The notes: a model not told the origin generated them from the sequence alone. Positions 1 through 8,263 are shown, counted from the stretch's first letter. The stretch is 64,000 nucleotides of DNA from Brevibacillus sedimenti (GCF_020923495.1 NZ_CP064048.1:2125501-2189500), one strand, 5' to 3'. A program made the numbers and translations.

Positions 1-1
1 G

Positions 2-868
2 GCGCAAAAAGAACTGGGAGACATCGTGCTGGTTGACATTCCGCAACTGGAAAACCCGACCAAGGGGAAAGCGCTGGACATGATGGAATCCTCGCCGGTG
101 CTGGGCTTTGACGCCAACATCACCGGTACGGCCAACTACGCTGACATCAAAGATGCCGACCTCGTGATCATCACTGCAGGCATTGCGCGTAAACCGGGCA
201 TGTCCCGCGACGACCTGGTGAACACCAACGCGGGCATCATGCGCTCCGTGGCTGAACAGGTGAAAACCTATGCGCCCAACTCCATCGTGATCGTGCTGTC
301 CAACCCGGTAGACGCGATGACCTACACCTTCTTCAAAACGTCCGGGTTCCCGAAGGAGCGGGTCATCGGCCAATCCGGCGTGCTGGACACCGCCCGTTTC
401 CGCACTTTCGTGGCGATGGAACTGAACGTCTCCGTAGAAGACGTAACCGGATTTGTGCTGGGCGGTCACGGGGATGACATGGTGCCGCTGGTGCGCTACT
501 CCTACGCAGGCGGCATACCGTTGGAAAAACTGATCCCGAAAGATCGTCTGGATGCCATCGTGGAACGCACCCGCAAAGGCGGCGGCGAGATCGTCAATCT
601 GCTGGGTAATGGCTCCGCTTACTATGCGCCGGCCGCTTCCCTGGTGCAAATGGCGGAAGCGATCCTGAAAGACAAGAAGCGCATTCTGCCGGCGATCGCC
701 TACCTGGAAGGCGAATACGGATACAGCGACCTCTATCTGGGCGTACCGACCCTGCTGGGCGGAAACGGCCTGGAAAAAGTGATCGAGCTGGATCTGACGC
801 CGGAAGAAAAAGCGGCGCTCGACAAATCTGTCCAATCGGTTCGCAACGTGATGAACGTGCTCAACTAA
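2..868 (+). CDS. mdh: malate dehydrogenase, 5'-truncated by window edge
   Basis: Malate dehydrogenase of the LDH-like Bacillus type, which oxidises L-malate to oxaloacetate with NAD in the TCA cycle. The frame is open from base 2, so the N-terminal Rossmann start lies outside the window. Visible family features are the coenzyme-domain segment [16 protein letters not shown], the SNPVDAMTY segment, the [12 protein letters not shown] substrate-loop region and the catalytic-histidine motif [11 protein letters not shown]. The C-terminus ends normally at TAA and is followed by a strong terminator. In Bacillus the gene sits in a citZ-icd-mdh operon just before phoP-phoR, and the same neighbour follows here. 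Confidence 0.97.
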   Translation, partial: AQKELGDIVLVDIPQLENPTKGKALDMMESSPVLGFDANITGTANYADIKDADLVIITAGIARKPGMSRDDLVNTNAGIMRSVAEQVKTYAPNSIVIVLSNPVDAMTYTFFKTSGFPKERVIGQSGVLDTARFRTFVAMELNVSVEDVTGFVLGGHGDDMVPLVRYSYAGGIPLEKLIPKDRLDAIVERTRKGGGEIVNLLGNGSAYYAPAASLVQMAEAILKDKKRILPAIAYLEGEYGYSDLYLGVPTLLGGNGLEKVIELDLTPEEKAALDKSVQSVRNVMNVLN

Positions 869-941
869 CTAAGTGAGCAGTACGTCCGGCAAACCGGTAT
901 TCCCCTGTCAAGTGACAGAAGGTAAACAAGCCCTCAAGATG

Positions 942-979
942 CCTGAGCTCGGTATTGTACCGGGCTCAGGTTATTTTTT
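942..979 (+). terminator. Rho-independent terminator of mdh
   Basis: An 11-bp perfect stem (CCTGAGCTCGG at 942-952 and its complement at 960-970) with a 7-base loop, followed by a T-rich tail. Confidence 0.9.
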
Positions 980-1004
980 GCAGACAAACTCCAGGCGGTT
1001 ATTC

Positions 1005-1055
1005 TTTACTGAAAATTAACTTGTAAAGCTGTTTGGGCATCTGGCAGACTAAAAT
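1005..1055 (+). promoter_or_regulatory. candidate PHO box and promoter of phoPR
   Basis: Two near-consensus PhoP repeats, TTTACT (1005-1010) and TTAACT (1016-1021), start exactly 11 bases apart, as in the Bacillus PHO box (TT-A/C/T-ACA units with 11-bp period). A plausible -10 TAAAAT lies at 1050-1055, placing the repeats about 30-45 bases upstream of it, where PhoP binds at activated promoters. This suggests autoregulation. The call rests on two units only. Confidence 0.5.
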
Positions 1056-1125
1056 TGAGTTTTTTCGTTGTTTTGGTAAAGCTAGCTAGCGAGAGAAGGA
1101 CGCAAAACCTGGGGGGTACTGGCTT

Positions 1126-1821
1126 GTGACCAAAATTTTGGTTGTAGACGACGAAGTGTCGATTGTGAAGCTGCTGCAGTTTAATCTGGAAAAAGCGGGG
1201 TTTCAGGTAGTGACCGCGTACGACGGCAAACAGGCGTTGGACGTGATCAGAAGTGAACAGCCCGATTTTATCATACTGGACTTGATGCTGCCGAAAATGG
1301 ACGGCATGGATGTGTGCAAGACGCTTAGGCAGGAGCGGAACAACACGCCGATTCTGATGCTGACCGCCAAGGACGACGAACTGGACAAAATTCTCGGCCT
1401 GGAACTGGGAGCGGACGATTACCTGACCAAGCCGTTCAGCCCGCGGGAAGTGATCGCCCGCGTCAAGGCGATCATGCGACGCGTCCAGACGGGGAACGAA
1501 TCGGCGGCGGCGCTGGACGAAGTGATGCTGCAGTTTGGCGAGATCCGCATCTATCCGGAAAAATTCGAGGTGTACCGGCGGGACGACAAGGTGGAGTTGA
1601 CGCCCAAGGAGTTTGAACTGCTCCACTACCTGGCCAGCCATCCCGGCCGCGTGCTGACCCGCGATCAACTGCTGAACGCGGTCTGGAACTACGATTTCAT
1701 CGGGGACTCGCGCATTGTCGACGTCCATGTCAGCCATCTGCGCGAGAAGTTGGAGGACGACACGAAAAATCCCCGCTACATCAAAACGGTGCGCGGGTTG
1801 GGTTACAAACTGGAAGGATGA
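1126..1821 (+). CDS. phoP: PhoP-family response regulator
   Basis: OmpR-class response regulator for phosphate starvation. Residues 1-120 are the receiver domain with the acidic pair D8-D9 and phospho-acceptor D52 in ILDLMLPKMDG. Residues about 135-231 are a winged-helix DNA-binding domain ending in the typical HVSHLREKLEDD...IKTVRGLGYKLEG. The GTG start is chosen because GGGGGGT lies 8 bases upstream. The partner kinase begins 15 bases after the stop, so the two form an operon. Position between mdh and polA matches Bacillus phoP. Length (231 aa) is normal. Confidence 0.95.
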   Translation: MTKILVVDDEVSIVKLLQFNLEKAGFQVVTAYDGKQALDVIRSEQPDFIILDLMLPKMDGMDVCKTLRQERNNTPILMLTAKDDELDKILGLELGADDYLTKPFSPREVIARVKAIMRRVQTGNESAAALDEVMLQFGEIRIYPEKFEVYRRDDKVELTPKEFELLHYLASHPGRVLTRDQLLNAVWNYDFIGDSRIVDVHVSHLREKLEDDTKNPRYIKTVRGLGYKLEG

Positions 1822-1836
1822 CGGGAGGCCATTTCC

Positions 1837-3606
1837 TTGACGCGCTTTCGCATCAAACTGACCATGACCATTCTCGGACTCATCTCGCTGGTCCTTGTGC
1901 TGATGGGAACCTATTTTGCGAAGGTGTTGGAGCAATCCTACCTGCAGACGCTGCATGAACTGCTTTCCCGGGAGTCCAAACTGGTGGCCCAGGTAGTTCG
2001 CTCTCCCGAGGTCTTTTCCGACGTGAAGATGCTGGCTGACCGTGTGAGCCAGGTAGCCCCGGAAGAGGTGCGCCTTACGATCATCGACCGGACGGGGAGG
2101 GTGCTCTATGACAACAGCACACATAAGGAGGAGATGGAAAATCACGCCGACCGGCCGGAATATGTCGCGGCGCTGAACGGGGACATTGGCATTTCCCGCC
2201 GCTACAGCGAAACGATGGGCTACGACATGATGTACGTGGCCGTGCCTGTCAAAGAGGGAGACAAGACCATCGGGGCCGTCCGTTCCTCCATGTCGATGAA
2301 AGACATCACCGACACCGTCCACAACATGTGGTACAGCCTGCTTACGGGACTACTGGTGACGCTGGTAGTCGGGGCGATTGTCGTCTCGCGCATCTCCTAC
2401 AGCATCATTCGCCCGATTGAGGAAATTACCCGGGTGGCCCGCAATATTACCCAGCGCCACTACGAAAGCCGGGTGCGGATCAAGTCCAATGACGAGATCG
2501 GCCAATTGGCGGGTGCCATCAACTTCATGGCCTCCAGTCTGGAACAGCAGATGTACGAAATCTCCGAAAATCAGCAACGCCTCACCGGCGTGCTTACCAA
2601 CATGACCAGCGGGGTGATCTTCATCTCCGAAGAGCGGCGGATCATGCTGGTCAATCCGGCCGTTGAGAAGCTGCTCGGCACGTCCGGACACGATCTCGTC
2701 GGCCGGCTGCACATTGAGGCGAGCAAAAGTTTTGGGCTTAGCCAGTACATCGACCGCTGCCTGGACACGGGGGAAAAGTTCCGCCAGGAGGTGCACATCT
2801 ACTACCCGCAGGAACGCATCCTGGACGTGAGCTTTGCGCCGTACATCAACTTCAAGGGAGAGGCAAAAGGTGTGGTTGTCGTCCTGCACGACATCACCGA
2901 GATTCGCCGCCTGGAGAAGATGCGCAGTGAATTTGTCGCCAATGTCTCGCACGAGCTCAGGACGCCGATCACGTCCATCAAGGGGTTTACCGAGACGCTC
3001 CTGGATGGCGCTATGCAGGATAAGGAAACCTGCCGCAATTTCCTGCAAATCATCTACGACGAAAGTGAGCGGCTGTACCGCATGATCCGCGATGTTCTCG
3101 ACCTCTCCAATATCGAGCAGAAGCGCATCCAACTGCAGATGACCCCGGTCCATGTGCAGGAGCTGATCGCCTCGACGGCCGCAATCGTGCAGGAGCAGGT
3201 GAACCGCAAACGGTTGTCGCTCACCCTGCCGGACCCGGAGCCGGCGGTCTGGCTGACGACGGACAAGGACTGCCTGCAGCAGATCGTGCTCAACCTCATG
3301 TCCAACGCCTTGGCCTATACTCCGGAAGGCGGCTCTATCACGCTGCGCGTCAAACAGCTGGGGGCGCAGGTGCAGATTCAGGTGGAGGACACCGGCATCG
3401 GCATCCCGGAGCAGGACATCCCGCGCATCTTTGAACGGTTTTATCGCGTGGACAAGGCGCGCAGCCGCGATTCCGGCGGCACCGGCCTGGGGCTTGCCAT
3501 CGTCAAGCACCTGGTGGAAAACCTGCATGGCCAGATCAGCGTGGAAAGCGTGGAAGGAAAGGGAACCACGTTTACAGTGACGCTGCCGTCAGAAGGATCA
3601 TCGTAA
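1837..3606 (+). CDS. phoR: PhoR-type sensor histidine kinase
   Basis: Membrane sensor kinase partner of PhoP, 589 aa. It has an N-terminal membrane segment (about residues 8-28), an extracytoplasmic sensor region, a second membrane segment near 165-188, a HAMP linker, a PAS-like domain near 250-350, a HisKA domain with the phospho-acceptor in VSHELRTP (H372), and a HATPase domain with N-box NLMSNALAYTPEGG and G-boxes DTGIGIP and GGTGLGLAI. The TTG start is preceded by GGGAGG at the right distance. The gene ends at a hairpin terminator, separating it from phoU. Confidence 0.95.
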   Translation: MTRFRIKLTMTILGLISLVLVLMGTYFAKVLEQSYLQTLHELLSRESKLVAQVVRSPEVFSDVKMLADRVSQVAPEEVRLTIIDRTGRVLYDNSTHKEEMENHADRPEYVAALNGDIGISRRYSETMGYDMMYVAVPVKEGDKTIGAVRSSMSMKDITDTVHNMWYSLLTGLLVTLVVGAIVVSRISYSIIRPIEEITRVARNITQRHYESRVRIKSNDEIGQLAGAINFMASSLEQQMYEISENQQRLTGVLTNMTSGVIFISEERRIMLVNPAVEKLLGTSGHDLVGRLHIEASKSFGLSQYIDRCLDTGEKFRQEVHIYYPQERILDVSFAPYINFKGEAKGVVVVLHDITEIRRLEKMRSEFVANVSHELRTPITSIKGFTETLLDGAMQDKETCRNFLQIIYDESERLYRMIRDVLDLSNIEQKRIQLQMTPVHVQELIASTAAIVQEQVNRKRLSLTLPDPEPAVWLTTDKDCLQQIVLNLMSNALAYTPEGGSITLRVKQLGAQVQIQVEDTGIGIPEQDIPRIFERFYRVDKARSRDSGGTGLGLAIVKHLVENLHGQISVESVEGKGTTFTVTLPSEGSS

Positions 3607-3636
3607 AGCGAGAGTCGCAGGGCTCTCGCTTTTTCT
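3607..3636 (+). terminator. terminator of phoPR
   Basis: An 8-bp perfect stem AGCGAGAG/CTCTCGCT at 3607-3614 and 3623-3630, followed by TTTTCTTT. Confidence 0.85.
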
Positions 3637-3664
3637 TTGGCCGCCTTGCCGCCATGCTGTTAAC

Positions 3665-3705
3665 TTTACACAATGCTAACAATCTCTTCACTCCCTGTAT
3701 ACAAT
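3665..3705 (+). promoter_or_regulatory. candidate PHO box and promoter of phoU
   Basis: Three hexamers repeat with an exact 11-base period: TTTACA (3665), CTAACA (3676) and TTCACT (3687). They match the Bacillus PhoP-binding unit TT-N-ACA. A -10-like TACAAT lies at 3700-3705. The arrangement fits direct PhoP activation of phoU. Confidence 0.6.
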
Positions 3706-3744
3706 CCCCCTGTAGCATTGGGTGTACAGATTGGAGGGGAAGCT

Positions 3745-4401
3745 ATGACGCGGCACGCATTTGAGGAACAACTGGATGTTCTGCACCGCAGCCTGATGTC
3801 CATGGGCACGCTGGTGGAGGAAGCCATCCACAAGGCGATCAAAAGTCTGGTCGAACGGGACGCGGATTTGGCCCAACAGGTTATTGAGCATGACACGATG
3901 ATCAACGAACTGGAGCATCAGATCGAAATCGGCTGCTTTCGCCTGATCGCGCTGCAGCAGCCGGTGGGCAGCGACCTGCGCCGTTTGGGCACGATGCTGA
4001 AGCTGGTGACCGATCTGGAGCGGATGGGCGACCACGCTGTTGCCATCGCCAGGACGACGCGCCGGCTGATGGTGGAGCCGTACGTCAAGCCGCTGATCGA
4101 CATTCCGCTGATGGCAGACCACGTCAAGGCCATGGTGCGAGACTGCCTGAACGCCTACATCACCCGCGACAAGGAAGCGGCCAGAGAAGTTGCCCTTCGC
4201 GACGACGCCGTCGACAAGCTGTTTTCGACGATTTTCCGCGATCTGATCGACGTGATGAGCAGCAACAAGCAGTCCATCAGCCAGGGCACTCACCTGCTGT
4301 TTGTGGCCCAGTACCTGGAGCGGATCGCCGACCACGTCACCAACATCTGCGAGTGGATCTTTTACCTCAACACCGGCAAGATGACCGATCTGAACAAGTA
4401 A
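3745..4401 (+). CDS. phoU: PhoU-family phosphate regulator
   Basis: PhoU is a cytoplasmic two-repeat helical-bundle protein that links the Pst phosphate transporter to the PhoR kinase and dampens the Pho response. This 218-aa protein starts MTRHAFEEQLDVLHRSL and carries the two PhoU repeats, each with a conserved helix of the type DLERMGDHAVAIA (repeat 1) and YLERIADHVTNICE (repeat 2). The ATG at 3745 is preferred to the earlier in-frame ATG at 3673 because GGAGGGGA sits just upstream and the extra N-terminus would overlap the PHO box. No pst transporter genes lie next to it, which is unusual. Confidence 0.95.
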   Translation: MTRHAFEEQLDVLHRSLMSMGTLVEEAIHKAIKSLVERDADLAQQVIEHDTMINELEHQIEIGCFRLIALQQPVGSDLRRLGTMLKLVTDLERMGDHAVAIARTTRRLMVEPYVKPLIDIPLMADHVKAMVRDCLNAYITRDKEAAREVALRDDAVDKLFSTIFRDLIDVMSSNKQSISQGTHLLFVAQYLERIADHVTNICEWIFYLNTGKMTDLNK

Positions 4402-4411
4402 CGCCCATCAT

Positions 4412-4444
4412 ACCGGGCAGTCCGCGGGCTGTCCGGTTTTTTTA
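4412..4444 (+). terminator. terminator of phoU
   Basis: A 9-bp stem (4412-4420 with 4429-4437, one G-T pair) followed by a run of seven Ts. Confidence 0.85.
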
Positions 4445-4551
4445 CGGCTGCAAGGCGCACATTTTCTTGCCGTGGGCAGAAGCCTATCGGTTCATGATCG
4501 CATAGGATAAACCGATCCGACATGACACACAACATCCAGGAGGGGTTGTCA

Positions 4552-5643
4552 ATGAATACAAAGGAGCGACATATATTCGCGGGCGGCAATACGGCCAGAG
4601 GATACCGTTGTTTTTTTGATTCCGTCCTGGCGGAGATGGACTGCCTGTTTGTCCTGACTGGCGGAGTGGAAGGCCTGGCTTCAACGCTGATCAAGCAGAT
4701 TGGTGACGAACTTGCCCCCCGCGCCGGCAGCGTGGAGTGGATTCATTCCCCGTTTGTCAACGGCGCCTTTGACGGAGTGATTTTCTCTGATCTGCGGGCC
4801 GCCGTGGTGGATGGGAGCTATCCGCGTGTGCTTCAGCCGAGGGCGCCGGGGCTGATTGAGTCCTATGTCAACTTGCAGGCTGTGATTGACACAAATCGCC
4901 TGGCTCCCCGCAGGAATCTGATTGCGACCTGGTACGAAGCGCTGTACCAAAAGACGCAGGAAGCGTACGAAGCGTTTGCCCAGGCGCTTGCCATCCACGA
5001 CGAGTGGGAGGAAATCTACATCTCTCGCCTGAATCGGGAAAAAGCCAACCGCGTCGCAGAAGAAGTGACGGAGCTGTTTTTTGGAGAGGAAACCCTGCCA
5101 AAGAACGCCCGCATCCGGCACATGTATCTGGGCGCAGCCACACCGTCCGGACCGGTTGATCACATCGCCAATCTGACCGCCGACATCGGCAAACGCTACT
5201 TTATCAAAGGGCGACCCGGTTCCGGCAAGTCGACGATGCTGAACAAACTGGTGGCGGAAGCAAAGCGGCGCGGTTTCGACGCCGAAGTGTACCACTGCGG
5301 ACTGGACCCGAACAGCCTGGACATGGTGATCCTGCCCGAAAAAAGCATCGCCATTTTTGACAGCACGGCGCCGCATGAGTACTTCCCCGACCGAAGCAGT
5401 GACGAAGTGATCGACATGTACGCCCGGGCCATCGAGCCGGGCACTGACGAGGTGTTTGCCGACCAACTTGCCGAGATCAGGGGGCGCTACGCCGCCGCGA
5501 TGAAAAAGGGAACCGCCAGCCTGGCCGAAGCGCAGATATGCCGCCATCGCCTGGCTGACATCTACGGACAGGCGGCCGACCGTGATAAAGTGGAGGCTGT
5601 TCATCAGTCCATTGTGCGTGAACTGACCGCGCGGCTGGCCTGA
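4552..5643 (+). CDS. PRK06851-type two-lobed P-loop ATPase
   Basis: Protein of 363 aa that resembles the uncharacterised PRK06851 ATPase family of Bacillales, whose members have two P-loop-like halves. The C-terminal half has a canonical Walker A, GRPGSGKST, near residues 219-227. The N-terminal half has TGGVEGLAST near residues 36-45 at the position of a Walker A, but with the key GK pair missing. The ATG at 4552 is chosen over the in-frame ATG at 4522 because AGGAGG precedes it by 8 bases. The gene stands alone between a terminator and a VanW gene. Function is unknown; nucleotide binding by the C-terminal lobe is the only safe inference. Confidence 0.75.
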   Translation: MNTKERHIFAGGNTARGYRCFFDSVLAEMDCLFVLTGGVEGLASTLIKQIGDELAPRAGSVEWIHSPFVNGAFDGVIFSDLRAAVVDGSYPRVLQPRAPGLIESYVNLQAVIDTNRLAPRRNLIATWYEALYQKTQEAYEAFAQALAIHDEWEEIYISRLNREKANRVAEEVTELFFGEETLPKNARIRHMYLGAATPSGPVDHIANLTADIGKRYFIKGRPGSGKSTMLNKLVAEAKRRGFDAEVYHCGLDPNSLDMVILPEKSIAIFDSTAPHEYFPDRSSDEVIDMYARAIEPGTDEVFADQLAEIRGRYAAAMKKGTASLAEAQICRHRLADIYGQAADRDKVEAVHQSIVRELTARLA

Positions 5644-5715
5644 CGTTCGGCTGCCGCCCGTGCGCATGAAACCCGTTCGGCTGCTCATACTATGCGGAGG
5701 AGGTGAGCAGTCCGG

Positions 5716-6639
5716 ATGGGTTTCCCTGTTGTGTTGGCACTGCTCTTGATGGCCAATCCGCTGGATGCGACTGATTTTTTGCGGGTCGAATGGGGAGAAG
5801 AGACGATTGCCATACTCGACCGCGCCGACTATACGCTGCCGTTTTCAGGAGTTCCCCTGGTGGACGAAGCAAAGCTGGAGAGGGTTATCAAAAGCGTGGC
5901 GGAACAGGTGTACCAGGCACCGGTGAACGCCACGATTGACGGAGCAGGCAGGATCGTTCCCGAGAAGCGGGGACGGGCGCTGCATGAAAAAGCGTTTACC
6001 GAACAGGTCTACGACTACTTTTACGGAAGCGGTTCGAAAAGCATCACGCCCGCCATTCGCGAGGTGATGCCCAAGGTGGACCGCGAACTGCTGAACCAGG
6101 TGCGGCAAAAGTTCATCGGAGGCTACTCCACCTATTACAATCCCCGGAACAAAAACCGTTCTCATAACATCATGCTGGCTGCCAAGGCGATTAACAATTA
6201 CGTCGTCCTGCCCGGAGAAATCTTTTCCTTTAACAAGGTGGTTGGCCCACGCACTCGGCAAAAGGGGTATCTGGAAGCGCCAATTATTGTCAGGGGAGAA
6301 CTGTCCGAGGGGATCGGCGGGGGTATCTGTCAGGTATCGTCTACCCTGTACAACGCTGTCGATCGCGCCGGCATGCACATTTTGCAGCGATACTCCCACA
6401 GCCGCCACGTCGCGTACGTCCCGCCCGGGCGGGACGCCACAGTGAGCTGGAACGGGCCTGATTTTGTGTTTCAGAACAAGTACGCGTATCCCATCCTGAT
6501 TCGCGCCTATTCCGGAAACGGACAGATCACGGTTACCATCCATTCATTCCCGGAAATCGAATACGAACCCAGGCATGTGCCCAGTGTGCGCAATCACATG
6601 CCGGAAGAAACGCCGGCAGATCCGCAGCTTCCGGACTAG
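5716..6639 (+). CDS. VanW-domain secreted or membrane-anchored protein
   Basis: Protein of 307 aa with a short hydrophobic N-terminus (residues 1-18, likely signal) and a VanW domain from about residue 135 to 280. The domain core is visible as STYYNPRNKNRSHNIMLAAK, GEIFSFNKVVGPRT, GGGICQVSSTLYNA and YSHSRHVAYVPPGRDATVSW. VanW proteins occur in vancomycin-resistance clusters and as many chromosomal paralogs; biochemical role is not settled. No G5 domain is present. A strong GGAGGAGGTGAG site precedes the ATG. The gene ends inside the hairpin duplicated around repeat copy 1. Nothing nearby suggests glycopeptide resistance. Confidence 0.85.
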   Translation: MGFPVVLALLLMANPLDATDFLRVEWGEETIAILDRADYTLPFSGVPLVDEAKLERVIKSVAEQVYQAPVNATIDGAGRIVPEKRGRALHEKAFTEQVYDYFYGSGSKSITPAIREVMPKVDRELLNQVRQKFIGGYSTYYNPRNKNRSHNIMLAAKAINNYVVLPGEIFSFNKVVGPRTRQKGYLEAPIIVRGELSEGIGGGICQVSSTLYNAVDRAGMHILQRYSHSRHVAYVPPGRDATVSWNGPDFVFQNKYAYPILIRAYSGNGQITVTIHSFPEIEYEPRHVPSVRNHMPEETPADPQLPD

Positions 6640-7017
6640 ACAGCACCCGTTGCGAGGTGCTGTCAGCGTGTAGACAAAGTCCGTGGCGCATGGGTGATCG
6701 GGCCCGCTCGCTCTCTTGACGACCAGCAGAGAAGTTGGCAGCGTCCGCTTCAAAACGCGACGCGGGCAGGGGGCAAACATCTGGGTAGTTCGAGGAAGTG
6801 AGACTTGTGCCCCCTGTATCCCCCACGTCTTTCGTTTTTCCGCTGGGCAGGTCGTCAAAGGAGCTCACTTGGCCCATCACTCCATGCCATGTCCTTTTTC
6901 TGCACCTTCGGTTGATCAATGTGCAGGCCTTCCGGCCTGGAAACGATGGAGGAGCGTTTCCTCGTGGAACTTCAACGATTGGCTTCAGTCCGGACAGCAC
7001 CCGTTGCGAGGTGCTGT
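6639..7017 (+). repeat. terminator-nested repeat, copy 1 (with flanking hairpin duplication)
   Basis: A 329-bp element at 6664-6992 flanked by a perfect 25-bp direct repeat (6639-6663 and 6993-7017). The direct repeat is itself the terminator hairpin of the upstream VanW gene (stem ACAGCACC/GGTGCTGT). Only the downstream copy is followed by Ts (7018-7021). Element ends are CAGCGTGTAGACAAAG on the left and, read inward from the right, CGGACTGAAGCCAA, which are imperfect inverted repeats. The interior holds a roughly 40-base inverted repeat (about 6683-6722 with 6850-6890) enclosing a second one, and two small hairpins near 6925-6970. No credible gene lies inside. Confidence 0.85.
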
Positions 7018-7022
7018 TTTTG
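6993..7022 (+). terminator. functional terminator copy downstream of repeat copy 1
   Basis: Hairpin ACAGCACC-loop-GGTGCTGT followed by TTTTG. This is the only one of the two hairpin copies that keeps a T-tract, so transcripts of the VanW gene probably run through the repeat before stopping here. Confidence 0.8.
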
Positions 7023-7079
7023 TTTGGGCCGCTGCGCCCGAGGCGGCTTGTCGGATGTGCTGTGCGCACGAATAACGTA

Positions 7080-7141
7080 TTGTCAAGGATTTGAAAAAGG
7101 CGTAATATATATTTCGTGTTTAAAATTTCGGGTGCGAAATA
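7080..7141 (+). promoter_or_regulatory. promoter and likely MarR operator of the efflux operon
   Basis: A -35 box TTGTCA (7080-7085) and -10 box TAATAT (7103-7108) are separated by 17 bases. Directly downstream is an inverted repeat TATTTCG (7110-7116) / CGAAATA (7135-7141) spanning the start-site region, a natural binding site for the MarR protein encoded 22 bases further on. The promoter call is strong; the operator assignment is inferred from position and symmetry. Confidence 0.6.
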
Positions 7142-7162
7142 ATTCTGAACGAAAGGAGGCGC

Positions 7163-7591
7163 ATGATGAGCAAGCCGATCTTGGTGAGAGATCTGTTAAA
7201 GCGGCTTAACAAAACGCTGACTACTATCGCGACCAAAGAATTGGCGAAATTCGGATTGACTGTGCCGCAATTGATGGTGCTCAAGCAAATCCAATGCGAG
7301 CCCAAGACGATCGGTCAGATCAGCAAGGCGGTCGACCTGTCCTACAGCACGGTCTCGGGCATTATCGACCGGCTGGAGCGGGAACAAATGGTTGAACGCG
7401 TCCGCGACAAAAAGGACCGGCGGGTAGTCTGGATTCGCGGCACGGGCAAGGTGAAGGAAAAGGTCGAGCAGATCCCGATCTTTTCCGAAGAGTATTTCAA
7501 CAAGTTGTTCAAAGACATTTCCGATGAGGAGATGGATCAAATCGTCCATGTACTCGAGACGCTGATCGAAAAACTGGAAAGAGAAAGTTGA
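7163..7591 (+). CDS. MarR-family transcriptional regulator
   Basis: A 142-aa winged-helix MarR protein, usually a dimeric repressor released by small ligands. The recognition-helix segment ISKAVDLSYSTVSGIIDRLEREQMVERVRDKKDRRVVWI is typical: helix-turn-helix then the basic wing. AAAGGAGG precedes the tandem ATGs at 7163 and 7166; either may be used. It is the first gene of an operon with two membrane-fusion proteins and a DHA2 pump (9-bp gap to the next gene), so it most likely controls that efflux system through the inverted repeat in its own leader. Confidence 0.93.
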   Translation: MMSKPILVRDLLKRLNKTLTTIATKELAKFGLTVPQLMVLKQIQCEPKTIGQISKAVDLSYSTVSGIIDRLEREQMVERVRDKKDRRVVWIRGTGKVKEKVEQIPIFSEEYFNKLFKDISDEEMDQIVHVLETLIEKLERES

Positions 7592-7600
7592 GGAGAAACC

Positions 7601-8260
7601 ATGAAGCGAAAACTTGTCTTGTACATCATCCTGCTCCTGATGGTAGCAGGAGGGGGCGGCATCGGTTACTACTACTGGTATCAGGGGAGCCACTACGTCA
7701 CCACACAGGACGCCCGCGTCGCCGGTGACATTTACCGCGTGATGCCGCGGATTTCCGGCAAGCTGACGTCGCTGAAGGTTCACGAGGGGGATGTCGTCGT
7801 GGCGGATCAGATCGTCGGACAGCAGGATACGACCAATCTGACGACCAACCTGTTGGAAAACGCGGTGCTGCGGGCACCCATTACCGGCACGGTGATCAAG
7901 ACGCTGGCAAAGGAAGGAGAGGTTGTCTCTCCCGGTCAGGCAGTAGCCATGGTGGTGGACGAGAATAACCTGTACATTTCCGCCAATGTGGAAGAGACGG
8001 AGCTTGGCCGCCTCAAGCTGGGGCAGAAAGTGGACATCACGCTGGACGCTTACCCGGGCAAACAGCTGACCGGTCACCTGTCCGAAATCGGCCAAGCCAC
8101 CAACTCCACCTTTGCGCTGCTGCCGTCCGTTAACACCAGCGGCAACTTTACCAAAGTGACGCAGCGGATTCCGATAAAGGTGGCGATTGACAATGCCGCC
8201 GGAATCCAACTGACCCCTGGTCTGAATGCGGAAATCAAAGTGCACGTAAAGGGGATGTAA
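7601..8260 (+). CDS. HlyD/EmrA-type efflux adaptor
   Basis: A 219-aa membrane-fusion (HlyD) protein with one N-terminal membrane helix (residues 5-27). It has the lipoyl/barrel half-motifs TTQDARVAGDIYRVMPRISG and ENAVLRAPITGTVIKTLAKEGEVVSPGQ, and a beta-barrel region to the C-terminus. The long coiled-coil hairpin usually found between the two lipoyl halves is nearly absent, so it is shorter than classical EmrA (about 390 aa). Lies between marR and a second, full-size adaptor; it probably works with the DHA2 pump. Substrate unknown. Confidence 0.88.
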   Translation: MKRKLVLYIILLLMVAGGGGIGYYYWYQGSHYVTTQDARVAGDIYRVMPRISGKLTSLKVHEGDVVVADQIVGQQDTTNLTTNLLENAVLRAPITGTVIKTLAKEGEVVSPGQAVAMVVDENNLYISANVEETELGRLKLGQKVDITLDAYPGKQLTGHLSEIGQATNSTFALLPSVNTSGNFTKVTQRIPIKVAIDNAAGIQLTPGLNAEIKVHVKGM

Positions 8261-8263
8261 GTG

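Noticed and set aside
6664-6992. Group IIC intron explanation for the terminator-linked repeat
   Set aside because: Group IIC introns do insert after terminator stems, but they do not duplicate the hairpin, and I see no GTGYG-type 5' end or domain V. The imperfect terminal inverted repeats fit a DNA element better.
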